A stretch of 64,000 nucleotides of DNA from assembly GCF_032248455.1 (NCBI RefSeq), contig NZ_JAVTTP010000001.1, positions 3,408,501 to 3,472,500 of the forward strand. Reading direction: 5' to 3'. Below are positions 1-9,274 of this stretch, piece by piece. The translations under genes were made by a program, and so were the position numbers. Numbering within the stretch: position 1 is the stretch's first letter; the number at the start of each line of letters is the position of its first letter. The notes beneath the pieces were generated by a model. It saw only the letters and a program-made list of their open reading frames with translations. It ran no database searches and was not told where the DNA came from. The stretch comes from Pricia mediterranea (GTDB lineage: Bacteria > Bacteroidota > Bacteroidia > Flavobacteriales > Flavobacteriaceae).

Positions 1-54
1 CATTAAATAATGAACTCACGTTGGGGTACAAACATGAACCCAAGACGAATTCAA

Positions 55-1002
55 TTAAAAAAACCTAGGACGGCCAGGACGGCCGGAACCTCCATAGAAG
101 GTGTCTAACTCATAGCGCAACAAAATCTCGAACGATCCGTCATTGAACCGGGTACCGCCCAGCTCGGTGGTTTCTCGGTCATAGGCGAGGCCCAGGAGAA
201 GCTTGTCGTTGAGCTGGAATCCGAAGAGGGCGCTTACCGCCGCGTCCCACCGGTATGCCGCCCCTAGTTTGAACTTTTCGTTGAGCAAGAAGTTGGCCGA
301 GACATCGACCTGCAACGGCGCACCGTTTACGGCTTTGACCAATAGGGCCGGTTTAAATTTTAATCGTTGCGAGGGTTCGAAGATGTACCCGGTCATAAAG
401 TAGAAATTCAATCGTTCCTCGGCCAAAAAGGAGGTGCCCGAAGCCGAGTCGTCAAAATGTTTGGTGCTCAAAAAGTTGGGTATCGATAGCCCGGCATAGA
501 AATTTGTAGCATAATAATAGACTCCTGCCCCGAAGTTGGGCGAGAAGCGTTGGTCGATATTGGACAGGCCCACATTCGCGGCCTCGGCGTCATAGTTCGC
601 CAGTTTGTTGAAATCGACGTTCAATAGATGTCCCCCGGCCTTGACACCGAAGGATAATCGTTGTTCGCGGGAGAGTGTAATAGTATATGAAAAGACACCG
701 TCGAAAAAGGTTTCCTGATTGGTGCCGTTGCCGATTTCATCGTTGACGACCGATAGTCCAAGGCCCACCGTTTTAGAAACGGGACTATGTACGTTCAGGG
801 TCTGTGTTCTAGGCGCCCCGTCTAGCCCGAGCCACTGCGAGCGATGGAGGGCAGCGATGCTCAGCGCACCTCTTGAACCGGCATAGGCGGGATTGATCGC
901 TACCGTGTTATACATGTATTGGGTGTATTGGGCGTCTTGCTGGGCCACCAGTTCCGATACTGAAGCGATGGTACAGAAAAAGATCAAAAGGAGTTTTTTC
1001 AT
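55..1002 (-). CDS. PorP/SprF family type IX secretion membrane protein
   Basis: Outer-membrane beta-barrel-like protein of the PorP/SprF family, associated with type IX secretion and gliding motility in Bacteroidota. From the start chosen here (ATG whose complement lies at 1000-1002) the protein is about 315 residues. It opens with a Sec signal peptide (MKKLLLIFFCTIASVSELVAQ) followed directly by the family signature QYTQYMYN..AINPAYAGSR, and the rest alternates short amphipathic strands with a C-terminal aromatic end. An in-frame start 63 bases upstream would put 21 charged residues before the signal peptide, so the inner ATG is preferred. Such genes usually lie next to a very large adhesin with a gliding-type C-terminus; any such partner would lie left of the window. 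The family is sure; the exact secretion role is inferred. Confidence 0.9.
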   Translation of the reverse strand: MKKLLLIFFCTIASVSELVAQQDAQYTQYMYNTVAINPAYAGSRGALSIAALHRSQWLGLDGAPRTQTLNVHSPVSKTVGLGLSVVNDEIGNGTNQETFFDGVFSYTITLSREQRLSFGVKAGGHLLNVDFNKLANYDAEAANVGLSNIDQRFSPNFGAGVYYYATNFYAGLSIPNFLSTKHFDDSASGTSFLAEERLNFYFMTGYIFEPSQRLKFKPALLVKAVNGAPLQVDVSANFLLNEKFKLGAAYRWDAAVSALFGFQLNDKLLLGLAYDRETTELGGTRFNDGSFEILLRYELDTFYGGSGRPGRPRFF

Positions 1003-1363
1003 GGGATTTCTTTTATGGAATTTCCGACGGAGATACAACCCATTGGCTAAGATAAAGGTATCCATTTTTAGTTTTCCCTACTTTCTAGTGACTGTTTTGA
1101 AATCTGTCAATTATTTTTTATGCCAATTTTTGCGCGCCAACGCAGCTGCTGGCTCCTCTGCACAAGGCCAAATCATTGGCCTCGTGCTATCGGCCCCGTT
1201 AAAATTTTGGATCGTGGCTACGGCTATGCTCTAAAATTTTGCCTACAATGACATCAAAATAATCTATAAAAAATCCAATCACACAATTCACCACAGTGCC
1301 TTACCATAAACCTCGATAAGGGGATGGCTTCGAGTTGGAATCGGTGGAATAGTGACCAATAAT
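1003..1363. other. Intergenic region, no gene seen
   Basis: About 360 bases between two minus-strand genes without a credible coding frame. It holds the small palindrome GGCCAAATCATTGGCC near 1166-1181 and two copies of the self-complementary octamer AAAATTTT flanking roughly 25 bases near 1201-1240, which could form a weak hairpin. A -7-like box (TACCTTTA on the minus strand, about 1052-1059) lies in front of the porP-like gene. No RNA gene was recognised. Confidence 0.5.
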
Positions 1364-2782
1364 TTAAGATTTAGCGGTCAAGCCGATTTCCTTACCTTTT
1401 TTTAGCATAAATGTCCTCGCGGCCTCGTATTCGTTGGGAATTTCCCCTTCAAGGATGGCCTCTTTGATCGCTTCTTTTATAACCCCGATTTCCCGGGATG
1501 GTTTTATCCCGAAGGTCTCCATAATATCTTCCCCTGAAATGGGGGGCTGAAAGTTACGGACATGGTCGCGTTCCTCGACCTCCTCTATTTTCTGGCGTAC
1601 CAGCTTAAAGTTGTTCTTGTATTTTCGTTGTTTTCGTGGATTTTTTGTGGTGATGTCCGCCTCGCAGAGGGTCATCAAGGCGTCCACGTGGTCCCCGGCA
1701 TCGTGCACCAAACGCCTTACTGCAGAATCTGTGGCAAATTCTTCGGCGAGGACTTGGGGGCGGGAGCTCATCAGCACCATTTTTTGGACGAACTTCATTT
1801 TTTCGTTTAGGGGCATCCGCAACCGTTTGAAGAGTTTATAGACCATTTTGGAACCTACGAACTCGTGGGCATGAAACGTCCATCCTATTTTTTTGTGCCA
1901 TCGTTTGGTGGGGGCCTTGCCAATATCGTGCAACAATGCCGCCCACCGCAGCCAGAGGTCATCGGTGGTCTCGGCGATGTTGTCCACCACCTCTAGCGTA
2001 TGCCAGAAATTGTCTTTGTGGCGTTGGCCTTCTTTTTCCTCGATGCCCTGCAGGGCGACCAGTTCGGGTAAAATATAGGGCAGCAGTTCCGTCTTGTGCA
2101 GCAGGGCGAAACCTTTGGATGGCTTTTCACTGGCCAAGATCTTATGCAGTTCTTCGACGATTCGCTCTTTGGAAATGATTTCGATCCGCTCTTTGTGCTC
2201 GGTTATCGCTTGTAGGGATTTCAGTTCGATCTCGAAATTGAGCTGGGTCGCGAACCGGATGGCGCGCATCATCCGCAAGGGATCGTCGGAATAGGTAATC
2301 CCGGGTTCCAATGGGGTGCGGATAATTTGTCTTTCGAGGTCCGCCAGTCCTCCGAACGGATCCAACAGTTGGCCGAACGTCGCTTGGTTCAGAGAGATGG
2401 CCAAGGCGTTGATCGTGAAATCCCGACGCTTTTGGTCGTCTTCGAGGGTACCGTCTTCCACCGTGGGTTTGCGGCTGTTCCGGTCGTAGCTCTCCTTTCG
2501 GGCGCCGACGAACTCCAGTTCGATACCGTCGTGCTTCAGCATGGCAGTACCGAAGTTTTTAAAAACGGAGACCTTGGGTTGTCCCGGTAGTTTCGACGCC
2601 ACTTCTCTCGCCATCGCGATACCGTTTCCGATCGCCACGATATCGACGTCGTCGGGAGTGCCACGATTTAGGAGAAAGTCACGAACAAACCCACCGATGA
2701 CGTAGGTATCCACCCCGAGTTGGTCGGCCGCTTCGGTAACGGAGCGGAAAATTGGATTTTTTAAGGCTTCTTTAAGGTTCAA
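1364..2782 (-). CDS. cca: CCA tRNA nucleotidyltransferase with HD domain
   Basis: Adds or repairs the 3' CCA end of tRNAs. The 472-residue protein has the class II nucleotidyltransferase head: GGFVRD at residues 30-35, the metal-binding pair DDVD at 44-47, and RRDFTINA around 119-126, which precedes the nucleotide-selecting helix. A C-terminal HD domain follows (LLHDIGK around 283-289, then FHAHEFVG), as in flavobacterial CCA enzymes. Length and motifs match the family. It is separated from the next gene by about 180 bases of seven-base-periodic repeats, and no operon is evident. A poly(A) polymerase of the same superfamily is the only realistic alternative. Confidence 0.93.
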   Translation of the reverse strand: MNLKEALKNPIFRSVTEAADQLGVDTYVIGGFVRDFLLNRGTPDDVDIVAIGNGIAMAREVASKLPGQPKVSVFKNFGTAMLKHDGIELEFVGARKESYDRNSRKPTVEDGTLEDDQKRRDFTINALAISLNQATFGQLLDPFGGLADLERQIIRTPLEPGITYSDDPLRMMRAIRFATQLNFEIELKSLQAITEHKERIEIISKERIVEELHKILASEKPSKGFALLHKTELLPYILPELVALQGIEEKEGQRHKDNFWHTLEVVDNIAETTDDLWLRWAALLHDIGKAPTKRWHKKIGWTFHAHEFVGSKMVYKLFKRLRMPLNEKMKFVQKMVLMSSRPQVLAEEFATDSAVRRLVHDAGDHVDALMTLCEADITTKNPRKQRKYKNNFKLVRQKIEEVEERDHVRNFQPPISGEDIMETFGIKPSREIGVIKEAIKEAILEGEIPNEYEAARTFMLKKGKEIGLTAKS

Positions 2783-2790
2783 GACTTTTG

Positions 2791-2947
2791 GTTCAAGGTT
2801 TAAAGTTCAAGGTACAAAGTTTAAAGTCCAGTTCAGGGTTCAAGGTCCGCCAATAAAATTCCAAAACCCCAAGTACCAAATTCCCAGAACCGACGACCCA
2901 TATATCAAACATCCGACACCCGTCACCCGACTTCCAACACCCAAAAT
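2791..2947. repeat. Degenerate heptamer-period repeat tract
   Basis: Between cca and tsaC the sequence runs in units of seven bases. From 2791: GTTCAAG, GTTTAAA, GTTCAAG, GTACAAA, GTTTAAA, then a five-base slip, GTTCAGG, GTTCAAG. From about 2859 the units change to TTCCAAA, ACCCCAA, GTACCAA, ATTCCCA. From 2913 they are CCGACAC, CCGTCAC, CCGACTT, CCAACAC, CCAAAAT. The word drifts while the period stays at seven. This is directly visible; function is unknown. Confidence 0.8.
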
Positions 2948-2962
2948 CTTACGTCTAATGAT

Positions 2963-3532
2963 TCATTCCCGAATGATCTTTACCTTTCCATCATTAGCCA
3001 ACCTGATAATGGAGGAAGGTAGGGAATTCAGCTGTTCGGACTGCAAATTTACTACATAGTCTACTCCCCGTAAAATGGCTTCCGATATCTCTTGGAAGTC
3101 TCTGGGACTTGGCTCGCCGGAAACATTGGCAGAAGTCGAGACGATGGGTTTTCGGAATTTGTTGATCAAGTTGCGGCAGAACTTATCCGATGCCACGCGA
3201 ACGGCCAGGGTATCATCGGAAGCGATCAGATTTTTGGCCACGCCTTTTGGGGCGTCATAGATGATCGTGGTGGGTTTTGTGGATAGGTCCAATATATCGT
3301 ACGCCAGGTCTGGCACGTTTTCGACGTGTCTCTCCAGCATTGCATCATTGGCAACTAGGCAGATCAAGGCCTTCCGGTCATCGCGATTTTTTAAAGCGTA
3401 TACTTTTTGTACCGCCGCTTCATCGGTGGCGTCGCAACCGATACCCCAGACGGTATCGGTGGGGTAGAGGATTAGGCCTCCTTGTTGGAGAACTTTGAGA
3501 CAGGCATTAATTTCTTTGGCAAGATTTTTCAA
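2963..3532 (-). CDS. tsaC: L-threonylcarbamoyladenylate synthase (Sua5/YciO/YrdC)
   Basis: Makes threonylcarbamoyl-AMP from threonine, bicarbonate and ATP, the first step of the t6A37 modification of ANN-decoding tRNAs. The 189-residue protein is a single YrdC domain: the N-terminal GGLILYPTDTVWGIGCDA, the basic KNRDDRKA segment that binds the nucleotide, and the C-terminal STSANVSGEP loop. It lacks the extra Sua5 domain, so it is the short TsaC form. It is flanked on both sides by heptamer-type repeats. The YciO subgroup cannot be excluded, but the motifs favour the synthase. Confidence 0.9.
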   Translation of the reverse strand: MKNLAKEINACLKVLQQGGLILYPTDTVWGIGCDATDEAAVQKVYALKNRDDRKALICLVANDAMLERHVENVPDLAYDILDLSTKPTTIIYDAPKGVAKNLIASDDTLAVRVASDKFCRNLINKFRKPIVSTSANVSGEPSPRDFQEISEAILRGVDYVVNLQSEQLNSLPSSIIRLANDGKVKIIRE

Positions 3533-3560
3533 CTGTTGTACAAATTACTTTTTTTAAAAA

Positions 3561-3640
3561 ATTCCAAATTCCAAATTCCAAATTCCAAATTCCAGATTCC
3601 AGATTCCTTACAGATTCCAGATTCCAAATTCCAGATTCCA
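3561..3640. repeat. Tandem 7-bp repeat (ATTCCAA/ATTCCAG)n
   Basis: Roughly ten copies of a seven-base unit, ATTCCAA or ATTCCAG, with one irregular step near 3607-3613. The array ends about five bases before the stop codon of the minus-strand glycosyltransferase at 3646. It is a near-perfect tract, unlike the more diverged one at 2791-2947. It has no spacers, so it is not CRISPR. Confidence 0.9.
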
Positions 3641-3645
3641 CTTTT

Positions 3646-4431
3646 TTACTTTCCACCTTCACACTTCTCACTTCGCAACCGGGCCAATTCTTTATACCGG
3701 GCATGTACTCCCAAGGCGTTAAGATAGCAGATAATAATTCCCTTTTTACCATCTAAGATGCCCAGCCGAAAGATGTAGTGGTTGATAAATTTATAAAAAG
3801 GTCTGAACCAGAAATGGTAGAGGTTAGGGGAATAGTCCTTATCCAGTTCCTCGGAGGCCTTCATCTGGCCGTATTTTATCATCTTGCCCTTGTAGTCCTC
3901 ATAATTTTTATAGGAATAATGGATCAATTTGTTTTTAAGCGTCCCGGATTTTCCATTGATGACCAAGGTTTCGTGAACGATGCGTTCTTCGGAAAAATAG
4001 ACCTTACTCTTTCGGAACAGACGATAGTTTTTATCGCTCTGCCATCCGCTGAAATGCAAGACCTCGTCCTGGAACATAAAGGTGCGCAGAAAGTAATAGG
4101 CATTGGCCGGTGGTCTTTCGAGGTTGACCGTTTCGATGATTTCTTCTTTTAAAGGTTCGGTCACCCGCTCATCGGCGTCCAAGAACAGCACCCAATCGTG
4201 GGAAGCTTGATCAAGGGCGAACGATTTTTGGTCCGTAAAGTCCTTGAAGGGGCGCTGGATCAATTTTACATCGGGCCGGTGCCGGACCTTTTCCGCAGTC
4301 CCATCGGTGCTGAAGGAATCGACCACGATAATCTCATCGGCGAACGCTACATTGTCCAACACCGCATCGATATGGAATATCTCGTTGTAGGTAATCAACA
4401 AAGCCGTTATTTTTCGTTCGCTATTGCCCAT
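3646..4431 (-). CDS. Glycosyltransferase family 2 (WaaE/KdtX-like)
   Basis: Cytoplasmic GT2 enzyme of 261 residues that resembles the beta-1,4-glucosyltransferases of LPS core assembly (WaaE type). Visible are the nucleotide-binding start ALLITYNE, ADEIIVVDSFSTDGT, and the metal-binding FLDADE around residue 85; SGWQSDKNYRLFRK and GKSGTLK..LIHYSYK are diagnostic of this subfamily. It overlaps the next upstream gene (4421-5515) by 11 bases, so the two are probably co-transcribed. It is a close paralogue of the gene at 7989-8834, and the pair brackets three GT4-like genes. The sugar and acceptor are unknown. Its last codons (SEKCEGGK) merge into repeat-like sequence. Confidence 0.87.
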   Translation of the reverse strand: MGNSERKITALLITYNEIFHIDAVLDNVAFADEIIVVDSFSTDGTAEKVRHRPDVKLIQRPFKDFTDQKSFALDQASHDWVLFLDADERVTEPLKEEIIETVNLERPPANAYYFLRTFMFQDEVLHFSGWQSDKNYRLFRKSKVYFSEERIVHETLVINGKSGTLKNKLIHYSYKNYEDYKGKMIKYGQMKASEELDKDYSPNLYHFWFRPFYKFINHYIFRLGILDGKKGIIICYLNALGVHARYKELARLRSEKCEGGK

Positions 4432-5515
4432 GTACCAAGTAGTTTACGATTTTACCCTGAATCATTGCGCTATCGAAATTTTCTTTTATAAAAGCAGAAC
4501 CCCTACGGCCCATTTCTTCTCTTTGTTTGGGATGCTCGGCCAAGAACTGCACCTTGTCGGCGAAGGCGTTAACATTATCGACCGGGGTTAGAAAACCTGT
4601 ACTTCCGTCCCGTACAACTTCCGGGTTGCTGCTACAATCGAAGGCAACGATGGGTTTTTCGCACAGTGCTGCTTCGGCCAACACGTAACCAAAGCCCTCC
4701 CATAAACTGGAGAGTACAAAAATATCCCCGCTGCAGATCAGGTCCGGGGGATTGTCGATAAAGCCGGCAAAGGTCACCCGTTCTTGCACGTGAAGTTGTT
4801 CCACCAACCCCTGCAATTCGTCCCTTAGTCTTCCGGTGCCGCCTATTACGAGCATACATTTGATCTCCCTTCGTTGTAGTTCTGCCGCCAATGCGATCAG
4901 GAACCTCTGGTTTTTTTGGAATTCCAGCCGCCCCAGATTGCACAACACGATTTCATCGGCATCTTTCTTTTGGTATACCGGTCGTATCGGCCGCGCAAGA
5001 AACCCTTCGATATCTATGCCATTATAGATTACTTTTATCTTATTCTCAGGAAATAATCCCGGATTACGCGCCAAGACCGTCTTTTTGGTAGCCTCAGAAT
5101 TCGCCAGTACCTCTGTGACCACATGGCTGAAATAATAACGGTTCAAGAATGAATTTTTAATAGGGATGGCACTGCCCCTTCTATAGATTATCCGCTTTAA
5201 ACCTTCCCATCTAGCGGCCAGCCCCGCCAGTTTTAGGTCTCTCGACAGGTTCATTACGATCGTTCCAACGTTGTTCTCCCTCAGCAGGTACCTGACCGTG
5301 TTAATCTTGAAGGGACTAAAAAAACTGAGGTTGCCTACCTTGATACCGCGACAGGGGATACCCGTATTCGATAAACGTTTGAAAAGTTCACTTTTTTGAT
5401 GCACGATCGCCAAAACCGGATATCCCAGATCATGGAGGTGGGTGCAAACCTCCAGGTGCCATTTTTCGCCCCCTCCCCATGCAGTCGTGCTGTTAAAAAA
5501 GCATATCGTCTTCAT
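4421..5515 (-). CDS. Glycosyltransferase family 4
   Basis: A 364-residue GT-B-fold retaining glycosyltransferase. The N-terminus has the glycine-rich loop TTAWGGGEKWH typical of GT4 acceptor domains. The C-terminal half carries the family 1/4 core: VIGGTGRLRDEL, VTFAGFID, and the E(x7)E nucleotide-sugar motif in EGFGYVLAEAALCEKPIVA. It is soluble or peripheral at the inner membrane. Start and stop overlap both neighbours (11 bases downstream, 4 bases upstream), giving a tight three-gene unit with 3646-4431 and 5512-6627. It probably helps build a lipid-linked surface glycan or LPS core; the substrate cannot be told from sequence. Confidence 0.87.
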   Translation of the reverse strand: MKTICFFNSTTAWGGGEKWHLEVCTHLHDLGYPVLAIVHQKSELFKRLSNTGIPCRGIKVGNLSFFSPFKINTVRYLLRENNVGTIVMNLSRDLKLAGLAARWEGLKRIIYRRGSAIPIKNSFLNRYYFSHVVTEVLANSEATKKTVLARNPGLFPENKIKVIYNGIDIEGFLARPIRPVYQKKDADEIVLCNLGRLEFQKNQRFLIALAAELQRREIKCMLVIGGTGRLRDELQGLVEQLHVQERVTFAGFIDNPPDLICSGDIFVLSSLWEGFGYVLAEAALCEKPIVAFDCSSNPEVVRDGSTGFLTPVDNVNAFADKVQFLAEHPKQREEMGRRGSAFIKENFDSAMIQGKIVNYLVHGQ

Positions 5516-6627
5516 ACCAGGACCGATTTATAGACCTCGTAGAGATTGTGGGCCACACTCTCATCGGAAAACTTTTGCACGAACCGGTAGCCTTTTTCCT
5601 CAATATCCTTTCGCAATTCAGGATTTTCGAAAAGGCGACAGATTTCTTTTCTCAGCGCACCGACATCCAACGGATCGATGTAAACGGAATGGGGACCGCC
5701 CGCCTCGGGAAAACAGCCGCCCTTTGAGGTGATGACCGCTGTTTTGCTAAAAAGGGCCTCGATGATCGGAATGCCGAAGCCCTCGCAGATCGATGGGTAA
5801 CAAAAAACCGTGGCCATTTGATAGATGGCGGCAAGCTCGGTATCCCCCACATTCTTTAAAAAGGTTATCTGTGATTGCAGTTGGTTGTCCTCGATGTAGG
5901 CGTGGATTTTGTGGGCATATTTCTTTTCCGACCCGACCAAGATCAGGTGATGATCCGTTCCGTCAATGGCTTGGACCAAGGTGAAGGCGTTTTTGCGTTC
6001 TTGCAGGGTGCCTACGTTCAGTACGAAATTTTGGGGCAGGTCATATTTGCGCCGCACCTCTTCCTTAAATTCACCATCGTACTCCTTTTTATAGACGTCG
6101 TTACAGCCTTGGTATATCACCGTAACTTTCTCCGGGTCCACCCCCAGGTATTGCACGGCATCCCTTTTGGTCTGTTCGCTTATGGCAATTATTTTGTCGG
6201 AATTGGTGGCCGCGTACTGGAACTTTTTGGTATAAATAATTCGGTCAAAGAAGGAGTAAAAGTTAGGGTGGGTAAGAAATATAAGATCATGGACGGTCAC
6301 GACGGTTGCAATACCATGGTTTTTGAGTCCGGCTGGAAGCTCGCCCGTCAATCCGTGGAAAATATCCACTTTATCCTTGGCGATCTGCTTGGATACTGGA
6401 CCCAAGCGCCAGAGGGCCGAGAATTTCTTCCAAAACCAGCCCTTGGGGTATTTGATCAAAATATTTTTAAGGATGTCAAGTCGGTCAACGCTTGAAGGGG
6501 CCGTGTTGTAGAGTACGAACTTTTCGATGGGGGTGTAGCGGTGCAAGATACGGATGGCGTCCCTTCCGTAATTGCCTAGTCCCGTACTGTTGTGAAAGAT
6601 GCGTTTGGCGTCAAAACCGATTCTCAT
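5512..6627 (-). CDS. Glycosyltransferase family 4 (mannosyltransferase-like)
   Basis: A 371-residue GT4 enzyme. It starts MRIGFDAKRIFHNSTGLGNYGRD, the N-terminal pattern of the mannosyltransferase-like GT4 group. It contains VVTVHDLIFL, the donor-site region VLNVGTLQERKN, and the E(x7)E motif in EGFGIPIIEALF followed by SKGGCFPEAGG. It overlaps the following gene by four bases (ATGA-type coupling). It is probably first in the three-gene operon that runs leftward; a gap of 50 bases separates it from the next upstream gene, which may belong to the same transcript. Sugar specificity is not readable. Confidence 0.87.
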   Translation of the reverse strand: MRIGFDAKRIFHNSTGLGNYGRDAIRILHRYTPIEKFVLYNTAPSSVDRLDILKNILIKYPKGWFWKKFSALWRLGPVSKQIAKDKVDIFHGLTGELPAGLKNHGIATVVTVHDLIFLTHPNFYSFFDRIIYTKKFQYAATNSDKIIAISEQTKRDAVQYLGVDPEKVTVIYQGCNDVYKKEYDGEFKEEVRRKYDLPQNFVLNVGTLQERKNAFTLVQAIDGTDHHLILVGSEKKYAHKIHAYIEDNQLQSQITFLKNVGDTELAAIYQMATVFCYPSICEGFGIPIIEALFSKTAVITSKGGCFPEAGGPHSVYIDPLDVGALRKEICRLFENPELRKDIEEKGYRFVQKFSDESVAHNLYEVYKSVLV

Positions 6628-6677
6628 CGTCTTGTTTTTTGTAAGTGGTCAAAGATAGTGCAATTAGCGACTTTTGG

Positions 6678-7727
6678 TTATTCGTTTATAAAATCAATAT
6701 ACCGTTTTTGTTGAAAACGATAGCTCCATTTGGGATCGGCATAGGAAGCGGGAGAGGCCGTATTTTTGGTATCGATATCCGAAATGAGCTTTGGAAACGT
6801 TTCCGTATCGAAGAAAAGGGAATTTTCTTTCAAATCGGGAATGTCCTGAAAAAAGGTATGGCAAAGCAACGGTTTTTTATGGGCAAACGCCAAATTAAAG
6901 GTACCCGAAATTTTGTGTTCAAGGTACTCCTCCTTATGCGTCAGTAGAGGCATGATATAATCGCAAGCGGCGAGATAGGCGTGGTACTCCTCATTGGGAA
7001 TAAAAGAATGGAACATTTTAAAACGCTCCGATCGCCCTAAATCCTTGAGGCTATCATACAATCGTTTTCCGGCAGGATCAGTGGCATCTACTTTTCCTAG
7101 GATAAGGAACTTCACCCGTTTCAAATTTGGGATTGTCGCAAGGACATCGATCAGAAAATCATAGGCTCTTCGACCATAATCGATCCTGCCCGGGATGCCG
7201 ATCCAAATTTCGTTCTGTTTGTAGGTGGGTACAGGTTCGTACTTTGGGAAAAAGATGGGGTAAAAACTTTGGACTTCGATGGGATCAGCAGATGGATCGG
7301 TCGGTAGCAGCGCATCGTTCAGTACGAAGTATTTTTTGACTTTTTTGGATATCAGCCGCTGCGTCGAACTGCTATTTAGTTTTTTGGTATCGTGTAGTAT
7401 CCCTACACATCGGGTACTCACGAATCGGAGCAACTGGGACAGGTTGCGTAGCACGCTGTACGAGTGCGCTGTGTTGAAAACAAGGAGGTCGAACTTTCGG
7501 AGGATGCCGAACAACTGCCATTGACGTTGGAGTTTTGTAAAGAAGTCCGCTTTGTCAAAATCGATATAGACCAAATCGTCCGCCAGATTTTGATAGTCCT
7601 TAATCTGCGGGGCCAGAGCGGGATGCAATATCAGGGTCACCCGATGTCCAGCGTCCTTTAAAAAGCGGAGTTGGCTAAAGATACATTCCTCGTGCGATGT
7701 CCTTAGTTCTACGATAGCGGTTCTCAT
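6678..7727 (-). CDS. Glycosyltransferase-like protein (GT-B fold)
   Basis: A 349-residue protein in the glycan cluster. Its N-terminus (MRTAIVELRTSHEECIFSQ..FLKDAGHRVTLILHP) looks like a GT-B acceptor domain; the middle has GIPGRIDYGRRAYDFLI and KFLILGKVD, the usual start of a donor-binding domain; the end has the weak E-containing segment LEHKISGTFNLAFAHKKPLL. The canonical E(x7)E is not clear, so it is a divergent member, perhaps related to GT4 or GT1. It is followed by the three-gene glycosyltransferase unit after a 50-base gap. The assignment as glycosyltransferase is fairly safe, the family number is not. Confidence 0.72.
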   Translation of the reverse strand: MRTAIVELRTSHEECIFSQLRFLKDAGHRVTLILHPALAPQIKDYQNLADDLVYIDFDKADFFTKLQRQWQLFGILRKFDLLVFNTAHSYSVLRNLSQLLRFVSTRCVGILHDTKKLNSSSTQRLISKKVKKYFVLNDALLPTDPSADPIEVQSFYPIFFPKYEPVPTYKQNEIWIGIPGRIDYGRRAYDFLIDVLATIPNLKRVKFLILGKVDATDPAGKRLYDSLKDLGRSERFKMFHSFIPNEEYHAYLAACDYIMPLLTHKEEYLEHKISGTFNLAFAHKKPLLCHTFFQDIPDLKENSLFFDTETFPKLISDIDTKNTASPASYADPKWSYRFQQKRYIDFINE

Positions 7728-7988
7728 CCGTTGGTGTCAGCCCGCAAGATAATGGATTCTAATGGTTGTCAGAAACGGATTCTGACGATAGGGTCGAGAA
7801 CTTAGCGGTGCGGCTTTGAGCTCGAAATTGAGATAGCCTCGGATAGGGGCGTGCCGCCATTTGAACTAAAGAATGATGAAAATTGAAATACTTTTTAGAT
7901 GAGGAATTGAGCGCTAAGATGAGCACTTGGCTCCGGAAGTCCAGGGCTGTTGTGCGAAACGAGCCTTAGATGCAATAAGCGTAATACC

Positions 7989-8834
7989 CTATTCGCTTAC
8001 GGGGCTCAGGGCGGTAGGGGAGGTGGCCTCCCGGAGTTCTCCGGATCTTCGGCGTAGTAGGCGATATTCGCGATATCTTTCAAGATCGCTCAAGGCATTT
8101 AGATAGCAGACCGTGATGCCTTTTCTACCGTCTAAAATTCCCAAGCGGACGGTATAATTGTACAGAAATTTCCAAAAGGGGGCGAGCAACAGCTTTAGAA
8201 TTCCGGGTTGCTTCCCTCTTTCCTGATCTTGTTGAGCCTTTAACTGCCCGTAGCGTAGCATTTTACCCTTATAGTCCCCGTATTTCTTATAGGAATAATG
8301 CACCAATTTTTCTTTAAGGGTTCCCGATTTGCCGTCCACCTTTAGGCATTCGTGTACCCTACGTTCTTGACAGAATTTTACCTTACTTTTTCTAAACAAC
8401 CGGTAATTTTTGTCCGTCTGCCATCCACTGAACCGCAAATGCTCGTTTTTGAACATGAATTTTCTTCGGAACCAATACGCAACTTCAGGTTTGGTACTCC
8501 GCGTTGCCCGGATAATTTCCTCTCGCAAGTTGTTGGGAACCACTTCGTCTGCATCCAAAAACAGCACCCAATCGTTAGTGGCCTGTTTCATGGCATAGGA
8601 TTTCTGTTTTGTGAAATCTTGAAAGGGATGCTGGATGACCTTAACCTGTGGGAGGCCGGATAGATACTCGTAAGTACCGTCGGAGCTGTAGGAATCCACC
8701 ACAATAATTTCGTCGGCGAAGGCAACCGAGGCGACGCAGGGCTCGATGTACCCCATCTCATTGTAAGTGATAATTACCGCCGATATTTTCTGGGTGCTCC
8801 CTGTTTTCAAAACGCTTTGATATTTTTCCGACAT
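7989..8834 (-). CDS. Glycosyltransferase family 2 (WaaE/KdtX-like), paralogue
   Basis: A 281-residue GT2 enzyme that is clearly paralogous to the protein at 3646-4431. Shared blocks include ITYNE, FADEIIVVDS, DWVLFLDADE, FSGWQ(S/T)DKNYRLFRKSKV, DGKSGTLK and RLGILDG(K/R)KGI. It has about 14 extra residues before the conserved core and a longer C-terminal tail (LLRRRSGELREATSP). It is separated by about 260 bases from the next gene on each side, so it is likely transcribed alone. A second WaaE-like enzyme in one locus suggests successive additions of related sugars, or duplication followed by divergence. Confidence 0.86.
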   Translation of the reverse strand: MSEKYQSVLKTGSTQKISAVIITYNEMGYIEPCVASVAFADEIIVVDSYSSDGTYEYLSGLPQVKVIQHPFQDFTKQKSYAMKQATNDWVLFLDADEVVPNNLREEIIRATRSTKPEVAYWFRRKFMFKNEHLRFSGWQTDKNYRLFRKSKVKFCQERRVHECLKVDGKSGTLKEKLVHYSYKKYGDYKGKMLRYGQLKAQQDQERGKQPGILKLLLAPFWKFLYNYTVRLGILDGRKGITVCYLNALSDLERYREYRLLRRRSGELREATSPTALSPVSE

Positions 8835-9274
8835 ATCTGGAATAAACTATAACCGTAAAATAGCACTAAAATTGTATTAAAGGGAAGAATTCTTACAAAT
8901 CTGATAACTGGTTATGGAACAATTGAGATTTGGCAAACCCTACTCCTTATCCTCAAGGATGACCGAATTGACAAAAGGTTGCGTATATCTTTTTTAGGAT
9001 GAGTATCAAAGTTTAGGTAGGACCAAAAAAATATGTGGCTATTTGCGGTTTTTATGGCAGTTTTGCGCTAAGCTTGAAACGTTTCTTTCCATCTATCTAG
9101 GTATATTGCACTTTAAACCGGTCTAGTAGGCTAGCTCAAGATTCATTCCCGATAGAACTGGGCGCCGTCCGATTCGGTGCGAACGGGGGAGGGGCACGCT
9201 GACAAGGAAGGGGCCGGCTGGGGAACGTCCCGTGCCGACCACCAACTGATTATACGATCAAAACCATTTATAGG
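8835..9274. other. Intergenic region between divergent glycosyltransferase genes
   Basis: About 440 bases between the start of the minus-strand GT2 gene and the start of the plus-strand GT-D gene. It must contain both promoters. The left half is AT-rich, the last 130 bases are markedly GC-rich. I see no open frame with coding character, no RNA gene and no clear -7/-33 pair. Confidence 0.45.

Noticed and set aside
5875-6495. A 206-codon plus-strand frame in the glycosyltransferase region
   Set aside because: It is antisense to a GT4 gene with clear motifs and tight overlaps to its neighbours.
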